Below are positions 37,523-47,631 of a stretch of DNA of 64,000 nt, piece by piece. Each line of letters begins with the position of its first letter. Position 1 is the first letter of the stretch. Below the pieces are notes generated by a model. The model ran no database searches. It saw only the letters and a list, made by a program, of their open reading frames with translations, and was not told where the DNA came from. Both the position numbers and the translations under genes were made by a program. Source of the stretch: Candidatus Poseidoniaceae archaeon (GTDB taxonomy: Archaea > Thermoplasmatota > Poseidoniia > Poseidoniales > Poseidoniaceae); assembly GCA_028353405.1 (NCBI GenBank), contig JAOMOG010000003.1:31368-95367 (forward strand). Reading direction: 5' to 3'.

Positions 37523-39319
37523 ATGAGCATCCAATCACTGCCTCGTTGTATGGAACTACCTCCGCGCCTCCAATCTCAATTAGATGGGGCAGAAGGTGAA
37601 ACGAGACAAAAGGCCGCACGATTGGTAGTTGACTTGGCTACAACTGCTGGTGCTGACGGATTTGTTAAAGCAGCCCACGCCCACGTTTCGGGAGTTTCAG
37701 TTATTACTGGCGGACATGGGTTGCGTAGATTCCTTTCAGATTTAAGCGGAGATAGCAGCGGTGTTGTCGCCATCCCCACGACTCTCAATTCAGCGGGTTG
37801 TGACAAAGAAAAAATGCAAGAAATGGACATTGCATGGCCGGATTTCTTGGAACAACAATTTGAGATTGTTGTGGCTTATGAAAGATTGGGAATAGATGCA
37901 ATACTCTCTTGCACACCTTATGATCGAGGAATTAACAACCCTGAAGGGATTGCTTCTTGGGCAGAATCAAATGCAGTATGTTTCTCCAATACTTGGACGT
38001 CGCTTATCACAAATAGAGAATCTGGATTATCTGCACTAGCAACTGCATTAACAGGTTATGCTCCACGCTGGGGATTACATCTTGAAGAAAATAGAATCCC
38101 CAATATCATTGTTGATATCGATTGTCAAATGGAGACCTTATCAGACTGGTCTGTACTTGGTGATTGGATTGGAAAGCAAGTCAAACCAGAATGGGATTTA
38201 CCCTGGGGTCCAATGCCTCTGATTACAGGTTTACCTAAACATTTGAGCTTTGCCCGAAAGAAGGCATTGACTGCAGCAGCAGCAAATTATGGAATTCCAA
38301 TGCTTTGGGCAGTAGGTCATTCGCAAGATCCCCCATTGAATAGAAACGAAGATGGACAATGGCAAGCACCTGACAATGGTTGGCAAGGTAAACTAACTTT
38401 TAGTGCAGAAGATTTACAACAACGATATGACGAATTAGCACCCAAAGGTCAAGTTGACTTAGTTGTAATCGGCTGTCCTCAAGCAAGTCTGGAAGAGATC
38501 CGAATTACTGCTTCAGCAGTGCGTTCACATGCGGAATTTGGAGGAAAAATTCCGGATAGAAGATTATGGGTTTTTACAAGTGGAGAGAATTATCAATTAG
38601 CTTTGGCAGATGGCAGCATTTCAATTCTTGAAGAAGCAGGGGCTTTAATTTTGCAAGACACTTGTCCAGAGGTTACGCCATATAATCGCCAACATTACAA
38701 TCATTTATTGACAAATTCGTTGAAGGCTGAGCATTACTTGACTAGCGGACTTAACAAATTACCAACCAGTGTAATGCCTATTGAGCAGTGTGTTGCACAT
38801 GCCATAGACCCAGAGTTAAGTGCAGGACCTCGTCCTCAATTACAAGCAAAAGCACAACCTCAACACCAATCAGCAAAGACATATCAAGAAGGTGAAGTGG
38901 AAATAAAAGGAAGTGGATTATTATCGCAAGAAGATTTCACAGTAACGGGTACTGCCTTGGTAACTGATGTCGCAATCACCTATTTGGGCTATGTAAATGC
39001 AGATACTGGAGTAATTGAAGAAACAGGACATCCCCTCGATGGCAAAGCGGTAAAAGATACAATTCTAATTTATCCTAAAGGTTCAGGCTCCACTGTTGCT
39101 CCATATGTTTTGATGGGATTAATTTACACAGGAGTCGGTCCTAAAGCGATTGTCAACAGAGATGTATGTCCGCTAACACTTCCAGCTTGTTCACTTCTTG
39201 ATTTACCATATGGGCATGGTTTTGAAACAGATCCATGTATTGCAATAAACAATGGCGACCAAATTGAAATGAAGCGAGTTGATGGAGTGGTAACCATTTC
39301 AGTATTACAACGTGTATGA
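37523..39319 (+). CDS. Aconitase X, fused large and small subunits (probable phosphomevalonate dehydratase)
   Basis: AcnX/DUF521 family dehydratase. Archaeal members dehydrate mevalonate 5-phosphate to trans-anhydromevalonate 5-phosphate in the archaeal mevalonate pathway. Residues 1 to about 440 carry the large-subunit signatures: HVSGVSVITGG, LNSAGCD, LSCTPYDRGINNPEG, WAESNAVCFSNT, TNRESGLSALATALTG and QDTCPEVTPYN. The Cys residues in the last motifs are likely Fe-S ligands. From about 455 to the end is the small-subunit (DUF126) domain: GEVEIKGSGLL, HPLDGKAVKDTILIYPKGSGS and GPKAIVNRD. Both subunits are thus in one 598-residue chain, although archaeal phosphomevalonate dehydratase is described as two separate polypeptides. 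The alternative function, hydroxyproline dehydratase, also exists in this family. Mevalonate kinase elsewhere in the window supports the pathway role. Confidence 0.88.
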   Translation: MSIQSLPRCMELPPRLQSQLDGAEGETRQKAARLVVDLATTAGADGFVKAAHAHVSGVSVITGGHGLRRFLSDLSGDSSGVVAIPTTLNSAGCDKEKMQEMDIAWPDFLEQQFEIVVAYERLGIDAILSCTPYDRGINNPEGIASWAESNAVCFSNTWTSLITNRESGLSALATALTGYAPRWGLHLEENRIPNIIVDIDCQMETLSDWSVLGDWIGKQVKPEWDLPWGPMPLITGLPKHLSFARKKALTAAAANYGIPMLWAVGHSQDPPLNRNEDGQWQAPDNGWQGKLTFSAEDLQQRYDELAPKGQVDLVVIGCPQASLEEIRITASAVRSHAEFGGKIPDRRLWVFTSGENYQLALADGSISILEEAGALILQDTCPEVTPYNRQHYNHLLTNSLKAEHYLTSGLNKLPTSVMPIEQCVAHAIDPELSAGPRPQLQAKAQPQHQSAKTYQEGEVEIKGSGLLSQEDFTVTGTALVTDVAITYLGYVNADTGVIEETGHPLDGKAVKDTILIYPKGSGSTVAPYVLMGLIYTGVGPKAIVNRDVCPLTLPACSLLDLPYGHGFETDPCIAINNGDQIEMKRVDGVVTISVLQRV

Positions 39320-39328
39320 GTGATTTCC

Positions 39329-40315
39329 ATGTTAGAAGGAAAGAAAGTTCTCGTCACTGGGGGGGCTGGTTTTCTTGGTTGCGATCTTGTTGGAAAGTTA
39401 ATTGAAAAGGGTGCTTTAGTCATTGTTCTTGACAATTTGTTTAGAGGCAAGATGACTAATTTACAGGAATATTTGGACAATCCTAATTTAACTTTCATAG
39501 AAGGAGATGTATGTCTTGAATCTGATTTATTAAAATGTGAATCAATTCATTCTGGTTTAGATATTATTTTCCATCTCGCAGCAATCAATGGAACAAAATG
39601 GTTTCATGAAAAAGCCAGAGATGTTATTGAAAATAACATCGTTGGCACTCTAAGGACTTTGGAATCGGCCCAGAGATGTAATGCAAGATATGTATTGGCA
39701 AGTTCGCCTGAAGCATTTGGAGAATCAAAACAGCAACCTCTTAGTGATGGTAATCCGATGGTATTTTCAAATCCAGCCATGCATCAAAGGCATTCTTATG
39801 GAGCAAGTAAATATCTTGATGAAGTTGCTACACAACATGCGATTCGAGACGGCTTAGATGCAAGAATCGTTAGACCATTCAATGCTTATGGGCCAAAACT
39901 ATTGGGCGATGAGTATGGCCAAGTTGTGGCGATATTCTTCCAATCGATTCTAGAAAACGAAGCAATTACTTTGCATGGCGATGGTAGCCAAACACGTTCA
40001 TTTACTTGGATTGATGATGTCACTGATGGATTCATAAAAGCTGCAAGCGATAAAGCGCAAAGCGGTGATGTATTCAATATTGGTAGTCAGCAAGAAGTTA
40101 GCATCGCTCAATTACAAAAGATGATATTTTCAATCGTATCGGAAGATGTCAACTGGTTTGGTGGACTTCCGATGGTGATAATGGGTGAGGGCTATCATGG
40201 TGATAGTGCAAGGCGACTTCCGGATATTAGCAATAATATCAAAATAGACTGGGAGGCAAAGGTATCTTTGAATCAAGGTTTACAACAGATGTGGGATTCA
40301 ATAAGAAGCAATTGA
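39329..40315 (+). CDS. NAD-dependent sugar-nucleotide epimerase/dehydratase
   Basis: This extended SDR has the nucleotide motif VLVTGGAGFLGCDLVGKLIE, a catalytic segment ASSPEAFGESKQQPL and YGASKYLDE (YxxxK). RPFNAYGP and TWIDDVTDGFI are typical of UDP-glucose epimerase and UDP-glucuronate decarboxylase relatives. The likely role is making activated sugars for surface glycans; the exact substrate is not predictable. ATG 39329 (MLEGKKVLVTGG) is preferred over the in-frame GTG at 39320, with GAGTGAT a few bases upstream overlapping the AcnX stop. 328 residues is normal. Confidence 0.88.
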   Translation: MLEGKKVLVTGGAGFLGCDLVGKLIEKGALVIVLDNLFRGKMTNLQEYLDNPNLTFIEGDVCLESDLLKCESIHSGLDIIFHLAAINGTKWFHEKARDVIENNIVGTLRTLESAQRCNARYVLASSPEAFGESKQQPLSDGNPMVFSNPAMHQRHSYGASKYLDEVATQHAIRDGLDARIVRPFNAYGPKLLGDEYGQVVAIFFQSILENEAITLHGDGSQTRSFTWIDDVTDGFIKAASDKAQSGDVFNIGSQQEVSIAQLQKMIFSIVSEDVNWFGGLPMVIMGEGYHGDSARRLPDISNNIKIDWEAKVSLNQGLQQMWDSIRSN

Positions 40316-40320
40316 GCAGT

Positions 40321-41127
40321 TCAATTGTAATGCTTGTCCACTTTCATAGACCAACTATCTGGCGACTCAGTCAATCTGTCCATACCATGTTGGCATAATA
40401 CTCTAAGTCCATTGATAGGTAATTCTTCATCGCTGACAAATAGTTTTTCAACTCGTAAGATAACTAATTTAGCAACAGCTTGAGGCAAATCTCTTTCCTC
40501 TATAAGAGATACTTGAATTGCAGCAACTGCTTGTCCAATAAGCATTTTATTGTCGCCAACATTAGTGAAATCGCAAAGATCCCACTCACTCTTATCTGCG
40601 GGTAACTGTGTACCGCTGAGATCAACATTTTCAGCAGATTTCTGTGAGGCTGGAAGCAGATGAAGGATTGCTTTACCATTTATTCTTAAATTTACCAAGG
40701 TATCTCTGGGCCGGCCATCTCTTGATTGTGACAAGGATGCTACTAGCAATGGCGGAGTATTGGAAACAAGCATTACAGAAGATAGAGGGGCTAGGTTACC
40801 CATCCCCTCTGCGTTTTCACTCGCAGCTACGACAAGAGGGCGAGGTGATAACAAGCCACTAAGCCAGGTCGCTCTTTGGGAATGTTCCAAATCATCAATA
40901 CTAATTTGATGGCAATTATCTAACAAATTAGTAGGTTCGTCTTCATCAAACCAATCATCCAATTTACCAGAATTAACTTCCTCTAAAGAATATGCAGTGA
41001 AATCCCTATAAGACTGCCAAGCAGCAATTTCTTCATTGTCGCCACGTGCCTTTTTTCTTGTAATTGACTTTTCTGAATAGGTGATGCAACGACTAAGGAA
41101 ATCTGCTACGATTGCTTTCTTATCCAT
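40321..41127 (-). CDS. Flavin-reductase-like (FMN-binding split barrel) protein
   Basis: The 268-residue protein has an N-terminal helical part of about 95 residues and then a split-barrel domain. The signature region is MGNLAPLSSVMLVSNTPPLL with RPRDTLVNLRINGKAILHLL, as in flavin-reductase-like proteins that bind FMN. Start ATG 41127 (MDKKAIVADF) is supported by GAGGTGA 5 nt upstream, a ribosome site that contains the stop codon of the upstream acyltransferase gene. This indicates coupling. The N-terminal extension is not usual for the family. The substrate is unknown. Confidence 0.83.
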   Translation of the reverse strand: MDKKAIVADFLSRCITYSEKSITRKKARGDNEEIAAWQSYRDFTAYSLEEVNSGKLDDWFDEDEPTNLLDNCHQISIDDLEHSQRATWLSGLLSPRPLVVAASENAEGMGNLAPLSSVMLVSNTPPLLVASLSQSRDGRPRDTLVNLRINGKAILHLLPASQKSAENVDLSGTQLPADKSEWDLCDFTNVGDNKMLIGQAVAAIQVSLIEERDLPQAVAKLVILRVEKLFVSDEELPINGLRVLCQHGMDRLTESPDSWSMKVDKHYN

Positions 41128-41131
41128 TATC

Positions 41132-41638
41132 TCACCTCTTGGCATCATATTGTTGGCGGGTCATTAGGAATCTTGCTGGATTACCAGCCCACACTTCTCC
41201 TACGGGGATGTCATGTGTCAATGTTGCTCCTGCCGCTAGTACCGAATCATCGCCCAACGACACACCTGCCACGATGTTAGAGCCGCCTCCTATTACAACG
41301 CGATTACCGATTTCAACAATTTGCCACAGGCTTGAATCACCGGAAGGTGGATACTTGTCATTCATTATGGTGGCGTTTGGGCCGATGAACACATCATTCC
41401 CGACACGCGTCTTATTCGCAATATATGCTCCACCTTGGATTTTACAATTATCGCCAATGATTACACTCGCTCCAATGTGGGCGAGAGATCCAATATTACC
41501 TGCGTTACCAATTTTGCAACTGTCACCAATGTGGCATGGCCACCATGCAATGCTACCTCCGGAAAGAGTGACTTTTTGATTGCGAAGTTGATTGAGTTCT
41601 AGCCCAATATCTCCACCGTTGGCGCTCACAGATTTCAC
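41132..41638 (-). CDS. Left-handed beta-helix (hexapeptide) acyltransferase
   Basis: Hexapeptide repeats of the left-handed beta-helix run through most of the 168 residues: HIGDSCKIGNAGNIG, IIGDNCKIQGGAYI, RVGNDVFIGPNATI and VVIGGGSNIVAGVSLGDD. It ends with the family-typical GEVWAGNPARFL. These enzymes transfer acetyl or other acyl groups to sugars or amino-sugar nucleotides, so surface polysaccharide modification is likely (WbbJ/WlbB-like; inference). It overlaps the upstream peroxiredoxin gene by 4 nt and is coupled to the flavin-reductase-like gene below. Confidence 0.88.
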   Translation of the reverse strand: MKSVSANGGDIGLELNQLRNQKVTLSGGSIAWWPCHIGDSCKIGNAGNIGSLAHIGASVIIGDNCKIQGGAYIANKTRVGNDVFIGPNATIMNDKYPPSGDSSLWQIVEIGNRVVIGGGSNIVAGVSLGDDSVLAAGATLTHDIPVGEVWAGNPARFLMTRQQYDAKR

Positions 41639-42120
41639 TCCGTAATACCCAGTTCTCGAATTAACATTTCAACGTGATTTTTTGCCTTAACATTATATCT
41701 TGCAAATATCAAATCACCTTGTGGATTTATGACAAAGGTTGAACGGGCACAACCCATGTATTCTTTGCCATAATTCATCTTCGTACGCCAAGTTCCATAT
41801 GCATTATGAAGCGTTTTATCTTCATCCAATAATAGGGGGAAATTTAGTTGTTGTTTGCTGATGAAATTTTGATGTGATTCTGCTGAATCTACGCTGACTC
41901 CTAATACCAAATATTGGTTGTTATTCAACCTCCCCATCTGGTCTCTGAAGTCACAAGCTTGTACTGTGCACCCAGGTGTGGAATCGCGTGGGTAAAAGTA
42001 CAAAATTACTGTCTTTCCAGAGGCGTTAATCGCTTCTAAATCATGCATATTTCCATCACTGTCTGTCATACAAAAAGTGGGTGCTTTTTGGCCGTTTTCT
42101 AGGTTCACCGTATCGCTCAT
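41635..42120 (-). CDS. bcp: Thioredoxin-dependent peroxiredoxin (BCP/PrxQ type)
   Basis: Thiol peroxidase that detoxifies hydrogen peroxide and organic peroxides. The motif YFYPRDSTPGCTVQACDFRD holds the peroxidatic Cys (PGCT) and a resolving Cys five residues later, the atypical 2-Cys BCP/PrxQ arrangement. 161 residues is the expected length. It is first in a three-gene coupled unit (ATGA overlap with the acyltransferase). Electrons probably come from a thioredoxin such as the one encoded at 18107. Confidence 0.94.
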   Translation of the reverse strand: MSDTVNLENGQKAPTFCMTDSDGNMHDLEAINASGKTVILYFYPRDSTPGCTVQACDFRDQMGRLNNNQYLVLGVSVDSAESHQNFISKQQLNFPLLLDEDKTLHNAYGTWRTKMNYGKEYMGCARSTFVINPQGDLIFARYNVKAKNHVEMLIRELGITE

Positions 42121-42311
42121 TGTTTACGAGGGGCGGAATCTAGCACATCAATGGTTGCTTTGTGCCGTATTGCATCTATTTGAGAGGTAATACTCTTGCG
42201 ATTCTATCTCTGTATGTCATTTATGCATTATTCATAATATGTGCTACGATTTGCATAGGTAAAAGGGTGTCAAGCGATTCTTTCAATAACTGCCGGTATC
42301 AAGATGTAAGC

Positions 42312-42743
42312 ATGGTGACGACACGCATGACCGGCAGAAGCCGTCGTTACTTCAAAAAAATACAGAGGTCAAACACTCGTTATGAGTTGCAAGAACTGTC
42401 CAGTTCCATCCAATCAGATTTGGATAAAAGAAATATCACTTATGATGCAGCATTAAATTTGGGTAACCTCATCCAAAACAGGGCTGATCAATTACCCGGA
42501 GATGCCATAGTTTACTCCATCTCCGATAGGGATGCATATCGCAGAACTTTAGAACTCTATCTTAGAGATTCTTTGCTGACGAAAACCGAGCAATTATTGC
42601 TTTGGGAAGAGAGGCGTAGATTAGGAATTAGCGACGAGGATCATGAACGTTTATTAGTTCAGTTAGTAGCTCAATGGAAACGTCAAGGAAAGAATGTTAC
42701 AATCGACCAATTCCGTAAGCCTGGTGGTGAGTCACATGCGTGA
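42312..42743 (+). CDS. Unknown helical protein leading the archaellum gene cluster
   Basis: About 143 residues, very basic at the N-terminus (MTGRSRRYFKKIQRS), otherwise helical and charged. A segment near residues 80-120 (LRDSLLTKTEQLLLWEERRR, then LGISDEDHERLLVQL) resembles the short helical pairs in TerB-like and related proteins. The track start at 42162 adds 50 residues, including a hydrophobic stretch I read as the translated promoter region (TTCATAATATG lies inside it). ATG 42312 is therefore preferred, though the longer version cannot be excluded. Its end overlaps the start of the giant protein gene by 8 nt, so it is translated in the same unit. It is probably cytosolic. Function unknown; an archaellum-related role is inferred from position only. 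Confidence 0.65.
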   Translation: MVTTRMTGRSRRYFKKIQRSNTRYELQELSSSIQSDLDKRNITYDAALNLGNLIQNRADQLPGDAIVYSISDRDAYRRTLELYLRDSLLTKTEQLLLWEERRRLGISDEDHERLLVQLVAQWKRQGKNVTIDQFRKPGGESHA

Positions 42744-45700
42744 TTCAAGCACCAATATTAGTACCCTCTTGGCAGGGTTAATTCTACTGGTATTATTGAC
42801 TCCAAATATCGCCCCATTTACAAGTGCTAGTGATGGTGCAAGGGCTAACCCGGATTTCTCCGTGCAATCGATTACACTCGATGGCGCAGGTTCTGTTTGG
42901 GACGGAGTGGATTTAGTCCTTGAACAAGAAGAACATATTGTTAGAATAGTTGTAGCTAATACTGGCTCGGCTGCCGGACAGGTCATACTTAGTCTCGTAC
43001 ACCGAGGCTCGCCAACCGCCGGTGAAACCACAATTACAAGTGTTAATTTAGGAACGATGTCTGCTTCATCAACCAGCAATCCAATCTTAATCTCTTGGAA
43101 TGCTACTACGGGCGATTCACAGACTTTATTTGCTAGGGTAGCTCCTTCTTCTGCTACAATAGATACCAATAGTGCAAATAATGAACAAAGATTAGATTTC
43201 AATGTCAGGGTATTCCATTCTGGCGCAGTTACTGGGGAAACTATTCCAGTACCTACTGGTGGGCAGAGTACTGCTAGATTGACCAATGCAGTTCATCCAG
43301 TGACAGCAACCGTTCTCAATCAAGGAGTAATGGCAATGTCTGCGGCCATGGAACTTTCATTCTTTGAAATAAGCAACCCCGCTAACACCTTTACACTGTG
43401 GTCTAATACGGTGACTCTAGAACCAGGTTCTCTTTTGAATCCTGCAATTGCTAGCGTACTAAACACCAATCTCGATGCGACTTCAATAACAGGTATCTGG
43501 AATTTAACGGCGACAGTCCATTTCAATGGGACGGCATATACAGATCCACAAATCATCAGTGAAGTGGATGTAGAATTTTCAAACTTTGTTGCCGAATTAA
43601 CGACTCCTTCTGATAGAACTACAGAACCTGGAATGCAGACTACATTAACCTACATTGTCAAGAATACTGATACGTCATCAGACTCGTTTGTTGTCAGTAT
43701 TAGTGATGTACTAGGTTGGGCAGATAAGACACGAGATGGTGCGTCAACCCCTGTAATCTCTCCAAATGGAACTCATATTGAAGAAATAGTAGTAACAGTA
43801 CCAATAGGTGCATCAAGAGCATTGGTAGAAAGTATCACCCTGACTCTAACATCTGTTTCAGCGAGTTATACTCTTACAGGTATGGCTCGTGTAATGTCTG
43901 GTGAACATTTTTCTGCATCGGTGTCGATGCCAGCAGGAGTCACCTTGGTAACTCCGGGACAAGAAGTTGAATTGTCTGTCCAAATTACGAATGATGGTAA
44001 TGTTCCAGCGACTTTCAATCTAAATTCTGGATTAGGCGTTTTGGCAAATAATTGGACTTTATCTTTGTCATCCACTTCAACAACGGTGGTCAATGATGGT
44101 TCTACCGTCACAGTAGTACTTACAGTCGTAGTACCACCGATACAACTCCCTCTTGATGCAAGCGAGTATAATCGCGCTGGTGATTCAATTAACGTATGGG
44201 TGCAGGCTCAAGCAACAGGCGGTGGACTGCCTGCAATTGGTTTTTCAGCAGTTGAAGTTAAGCCAATAATTGTGGTAGATCCTGGTTTGCCAACAGAGCA
44301 TATTGAATTAACAGTTCAGGATGTCATCGATGCCAAGAATGGAATGGGCTTTGACGAAATACTAGGGCTCAATGTTGAAGTTCGGCATAATTTAGTCTCA
44401 GATATTTCAGAAACCTTGGATGTAACTATCAATGCCTCTGAACAATTCTTTACTGCAGACAATACTGGTGGGTTTGAAGAAGCGGAAAGATGGAACTCCT
44501 CAGTAACCCCTACCACTCTAACAGGATTAATACCTGGAGAGATAAGATTAGCAGCATTGGGAATTCAAGGCCCTGCTAGCAATGAGTATCCTCTTGCAGG
44601 AACTATTAGGATACCAGTGACTGCATACCCTTCCTTAGGATTAGTACATTCAGGTTCAGGAATCGAAGCAGTAAATGTGACGAGAAATCTTACCATTACT
44701 ATACCACGAGTGTTGGGTGGTGAAATAATAGAGCAAGGTCCACTCAATGCAACAGTTGGAATTAAAACAGACTTTGGCCTGAATCTCTCAAACATTGGTA
44801 ATGATTTGACATCATATCGCCTAACTATAGTTGATGACTTACCAGATAATTGGATTGCAACCCTTAACACCACTACTCCCACCTCTAATACGATTGATAA
44901 TTTATCAGCAGATGTCTCAGATTGGTCTTTGACTTCTGGAGTTATCGGTGACATCCATCTGCAAGAATTCACACTTTCGGTAACTACCGATCCCCAAGCT
45001 TCCGCTGACATATCACAGCCACTATCAATAATAATAGAAGAGAGAGATACCGGATTTTATATTGATACACATACGATCAACATTAGTGTTAACGAAGTGA
45101 TCAATGCATCACTCTCACCAACCAATCAATCAGTAGATCTGAGTGCATATGAGACTCAACTGACAAGAGTAATAATCAATAACACTGGTAACGCTCCAAC
45201 AAATTTCAACCTATGGCTGGATGATTCTAATTCAGCAGATGTTGATTTCACACTTGAGAGTCCAGACAATCTTCTAATCGCGGATGGATATGAAAGTTCG
45301 GTAAAGATTAGAATTAATCCAAGTGAAGATGCTAGTTTTGACGAATTATATATGGCCACACTTTGGGTATCAACCGATTCTGGTCTGAATCTGTCCGCCA
45401 ATATAGTGGCAAATATTAGTGAAGAACACTTACTTGAAATCGATGCACCTTCACAAATTGCAGTAGTTCCAGGAACAAATCAAGATGTCGCATTCAATTT
45501 GACTAACATAGGTAATTTAGTAGAAACTGTAACTGTGACTATCGGTGTTGAAGGTAATTGGACAGTCACTCCACCCACTCAGCAATTTACTTTGCCAATA
45601 GATGCGGTTGTTGATGGCACAGTCATTGTAGAAGTCCCTTCTCTTGGTGGTTCAGATGATCTTCTAAATGGTGCAGTGCACAATATGACTATTACCGTAA

Positions 45701-47631
45701 CCGATTCAGTTACGGAGGCAACACTGGGTGTTCGCTCCGTTGAATTAGTGGTCGGTGCATTATTCCTCGTTGAAGCAGATAATTGGCCGGATGAGATGTT
45801 GTATCACCGTCAATGGGAAAGGACTTGGAATGTGATTCTAACCAATACTGGAAATGATGATGTTACAGTTTCAATCGATTACGACATATTACTGCCTGGA
45901 TTGACTATTAATAGTGATGCTTGGGAATTGAGTGAGGGTGCAGTAACTACGCTGACATTACCGCGTCAATCAGCAATACCGTACTCGTTTAGCGTATCAG
46001 GTACTGAGTTTGAACCGGATTTGACATTAGCAGCAGACTTGGTTGTAATACTCACTCCTCTTGATGAAACAATCGAAGGTACAGCGGAATTACGAACTAC
46101 TTTGAAGATGTCACGATTCTTTGAAGCAACACCGATTGAACTTCGTCCACCAGCGGATGATGGACCAATGGAAGTTGACTTAGTATATTCACACATACCT
46201 TCTGTCAATTCATCAATAGTGGCTTATGAATTGGAAATGTGTTCAGCAGTCAGATTAATTGAAGTTGCCAATTTAGACTTAAATCCGGATGACTATGTCT
46301 GGAATTTCACTGTTTATGTCGATACCACAGTGCACTATCTATCTCTTAACGCAAGTTGTGCCACTGGCTCACAAGGTAACAGTTCTAGAATCTCACTCCC
46401 GCCACGAGCTGCTTGGGATACAAGTGCTCCAATTAGAATCATTGTCGACGCTCCGAACCGACCAAATATTTTGCCAGGTGATGGATATGATCTAACATTT
46501 AGGTTGTACCATCCAGATGAGAATGTTGGCTATACCATCTTCACTGAAGAAACATTTACATTTGCCTTGGATGTATTTTCAGACCCAGAAATTGGAGATA
46601 TAGAAATCGTTGAAGGTAAACTTATTGAAGGAACTGAAGCGATAATATCCGTTGATGTAAAGAATGGTGGAACAGCGCTTGCTCTTGGAGTCAGAGTAGA
46701 TTTAGTATGTGATAATCTAAACATTCTTGAATCACCACCAGAGATTTTCCTATTAGGTCCTAATAGTGAAGAAACTCTAACCTTTAGAGTTGAATCAATT
46801 AATTTGGACTGGTGGGCACAATCATTGCCAGTAGAATGTACTGCAAGTCTTAATGGCACATTAATGCACAAAAACATCGTTGCTAATGATGTAGGTACAT
46901 ATGAAGGAAATGTTGAATCATTCAGTTGGGGGCTTTCCATTAGTTTCATTGCAACAGTAGTTCTAATGATAATTTCACTATTCCTAATCAATCTATCATC
47001 AAAGAATGAAAAGATGCGATTAGTAGCGGTTTACACTGGTGTGGCTGCATTAGGATTCGCATTCCATATTGGGCAAGCCTTCTCATTAACATGGTGGGGG
47101 CCTGCTATTCTTGCACTAACCGCCTTGTGGGTTTGGAGGATGACGTGGTCATGTAGTGAAGAATTCCGCCTTATCCATGAGGATTACCAGCGTGCTAGAA
47201 GAGGTGTTTCAACTATGTATGCTGATCACTTTGAGGCTCTTGCAGATGGCCGAAGACAACTTTCACTGATTTTGGCATTACCGATATTCGGTATGATGGG
47301 AATTGTACTGGGTGTTCCTCCTCAAATGGCCTCAGATCGTACTAACCTGGTCTCATTAGTAGTGTATATGGCTGTAATAATGATCGGCGTTTGGATTCTC
47401 TTATCAAAGTCAGACAAGATGTATGGAAATCTATTCGGTCGCCTAACAGATGTAGAAGTAAAGGCAACAAGAATCGAAAGAGATTTGGGAGACCCTGCTC
47501 GCCTTCTTAATGAATTAGCAGATGAGGGATTAGATTTAACCGCCATCTTTGAAGGAGTTTCAACAACGACATCAGTTTCCGATATAATTCCTGACAACAA
47601 CAACGAAGAGGGGGTGAACGACGATGTCTGA
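42736..47631 (+). CDS. Giant Ig-like-repeat, five-TM protein in the archaellum cluster
   Basis: 1631 residues from ATG 42736, with GGTGAG upstream overlapping the previous gene. A signal peptide (LLAGLILLVLLTPNIAPF) is followed by about 1370 residues of repeated CARDB/NEW3-like beta-sandwich domains. Recurrent motifs include ISNDGN-type turns such as VQITNDGNVPATFNL, LSNIGNDLTSYRL, INNTGNAPTNFNL and LTNIGNLVETVTV. Five membrane helices follow (for example FIATVVLMIISLFLINL, MAVIMIGVWILLS), with a cytosolic loop after helix 3 and a roughly 75-residue cytosolic tail. It is not a known Arl subunit. Because it is coupled to both neighbours within the cluster, it may be an extracytoplasmic scaffold or stator support for the archaellum, or a surface-layer element (inference). 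Confidence 0.82.
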   Translation: MRDSSTNISTLLAGLILLVLLTPNIAPFTSASDGARANPDFSVQSITLDGAGSVWDGVDLVLEQEEHIVRIVVANTGSAAGQVILSLVHRGSPTAGETTITSVNLGTMSASSTSNPILISWNATTGDSQTLFARVAPSSATIDTNSANNEQRLDFNVRVFHSGAVTGETIPVPTGGQSTARLTNAVHPVTATVLNQGVMAMSAAMELSFFEISNPANTFTLWSNTVTLEPGSLLNPAIASVLNTNLDATSITGIWNLTATVHFNGTAYTDPQIISEVDVEFSNFVAELTTPSDRTTEPGMQTTLTYIVKNTDTSSDSFVVSISDVLGWADKTRDGASTPVISPNGTHIEEIVVTVPIGASRALVESITLTLTSVSASYTLTGMARVMSGEHFSASVSMPAGVTLVTPGQEVELSVQITNDGNVPATFNLNSGLGVLANNWTLSLSSTSTTVVNDGSTVTVVLTVVVPPIQLPLDASEYNRAGDSINVWVQAQATGGGLPAIGFSAVEVKPIIVVDPGLPTEHIELTVQDVIDAKNGMGFDEILGLNVEVRHNLVSDISETLDVTINASEQFFTADNTGGFEEAERWNSSVTPTTLTGLIPGEIRLAALGIQGPASNEYPLAGTIRIPVTAYPSLGLVHSGSGIEAVNVTRNLTITIPRVLGGEIIEQGPLNATVGIKTDFGLNLSNIGNDLTSYRLTIVDDLPDNWIATLNTTTPTSNTIDNLSADVSDWSLTSGVIGDIHLQEFTLSVTTDPQASADISQPLSIIIEERDTGFYIDTHTINISVNEVINASLSPTNQSVDLSAYETQLTRVIINNTGNAPTNFNLWLDDSNSADVDFTLESPDNLLIADGYESSVKIRINPSEDASFDELYMATLWVSTDSGLNLSANIVANISEEHLLEIDAPSQIAVVPGTNQDVAFNLTNIGNLVETVTVTIGVEGNWTVTPPTQQFTLPIDAVVDGTVIVEVPSLGGSDDLLNGAVHNMTITVTDSVTEATLGVRSVELVVGALFLVEADNWPDEMLYHRQWERTWNVILTNTGNDDVTVSIDYDILLPGLTINSDAWELSEGAVTTLTLPRQSAIPYSFSVSGTEFEPDLTLAADLVVILTPLDETIEGTAELRTTLKMSRFFEATPIELRPPADDGPMEVDLVYSHIPSVNSSIVAYELEMCSAVRLIEVANLDLNPDDYVWNFTVYVDTTVHYLSLNASCATGSQGNSSRISLPPRAAWDTSAPIRIIVDAPNRPNILPGDGYDLTFRLYHPDENVGYTIFTEETFTFALDVFSDPEIGDIEIVEGKLIEGTEAIISVDVKNGGTALALGVRVDLVCDNLNILESPPEIFLLGPNSEETLTFRVESINLDWWAQSLPVECTASLNGTLMHKNIVANDVGTYEGNVESFSWGLSISFIATVVLMIISLFLINLSSKNEKMRLVAVYTGVAALGFAFHIGQAFSLTWWGPAILALTALWVWRMTWSCSEEFRLIHEDYQRARRGVSTMYADHFEALADGRRQLSLILALPIFGMMGIVLGVPPQMASDRTNLVSLVVYMAVIMIGVWILLSKSDKMYGNLFGRLTDVEVKATRIERDLGDPARLLNELADEGLDLTAIFEGVSTTTSVSDIIPDNNNEEGVNDDV

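Noticed and set aside
42162-42311. N-terminal extension of the archaellum-cluster leader protein with a hydrophobic segment
   Set aside because: The hydrophobic stretch is a translation of an AT-rich region with a TATA-like TTCATAATATG. ATG 42312 leaves a more ordinary soluble protein, although the longer form is not strictly excluded.
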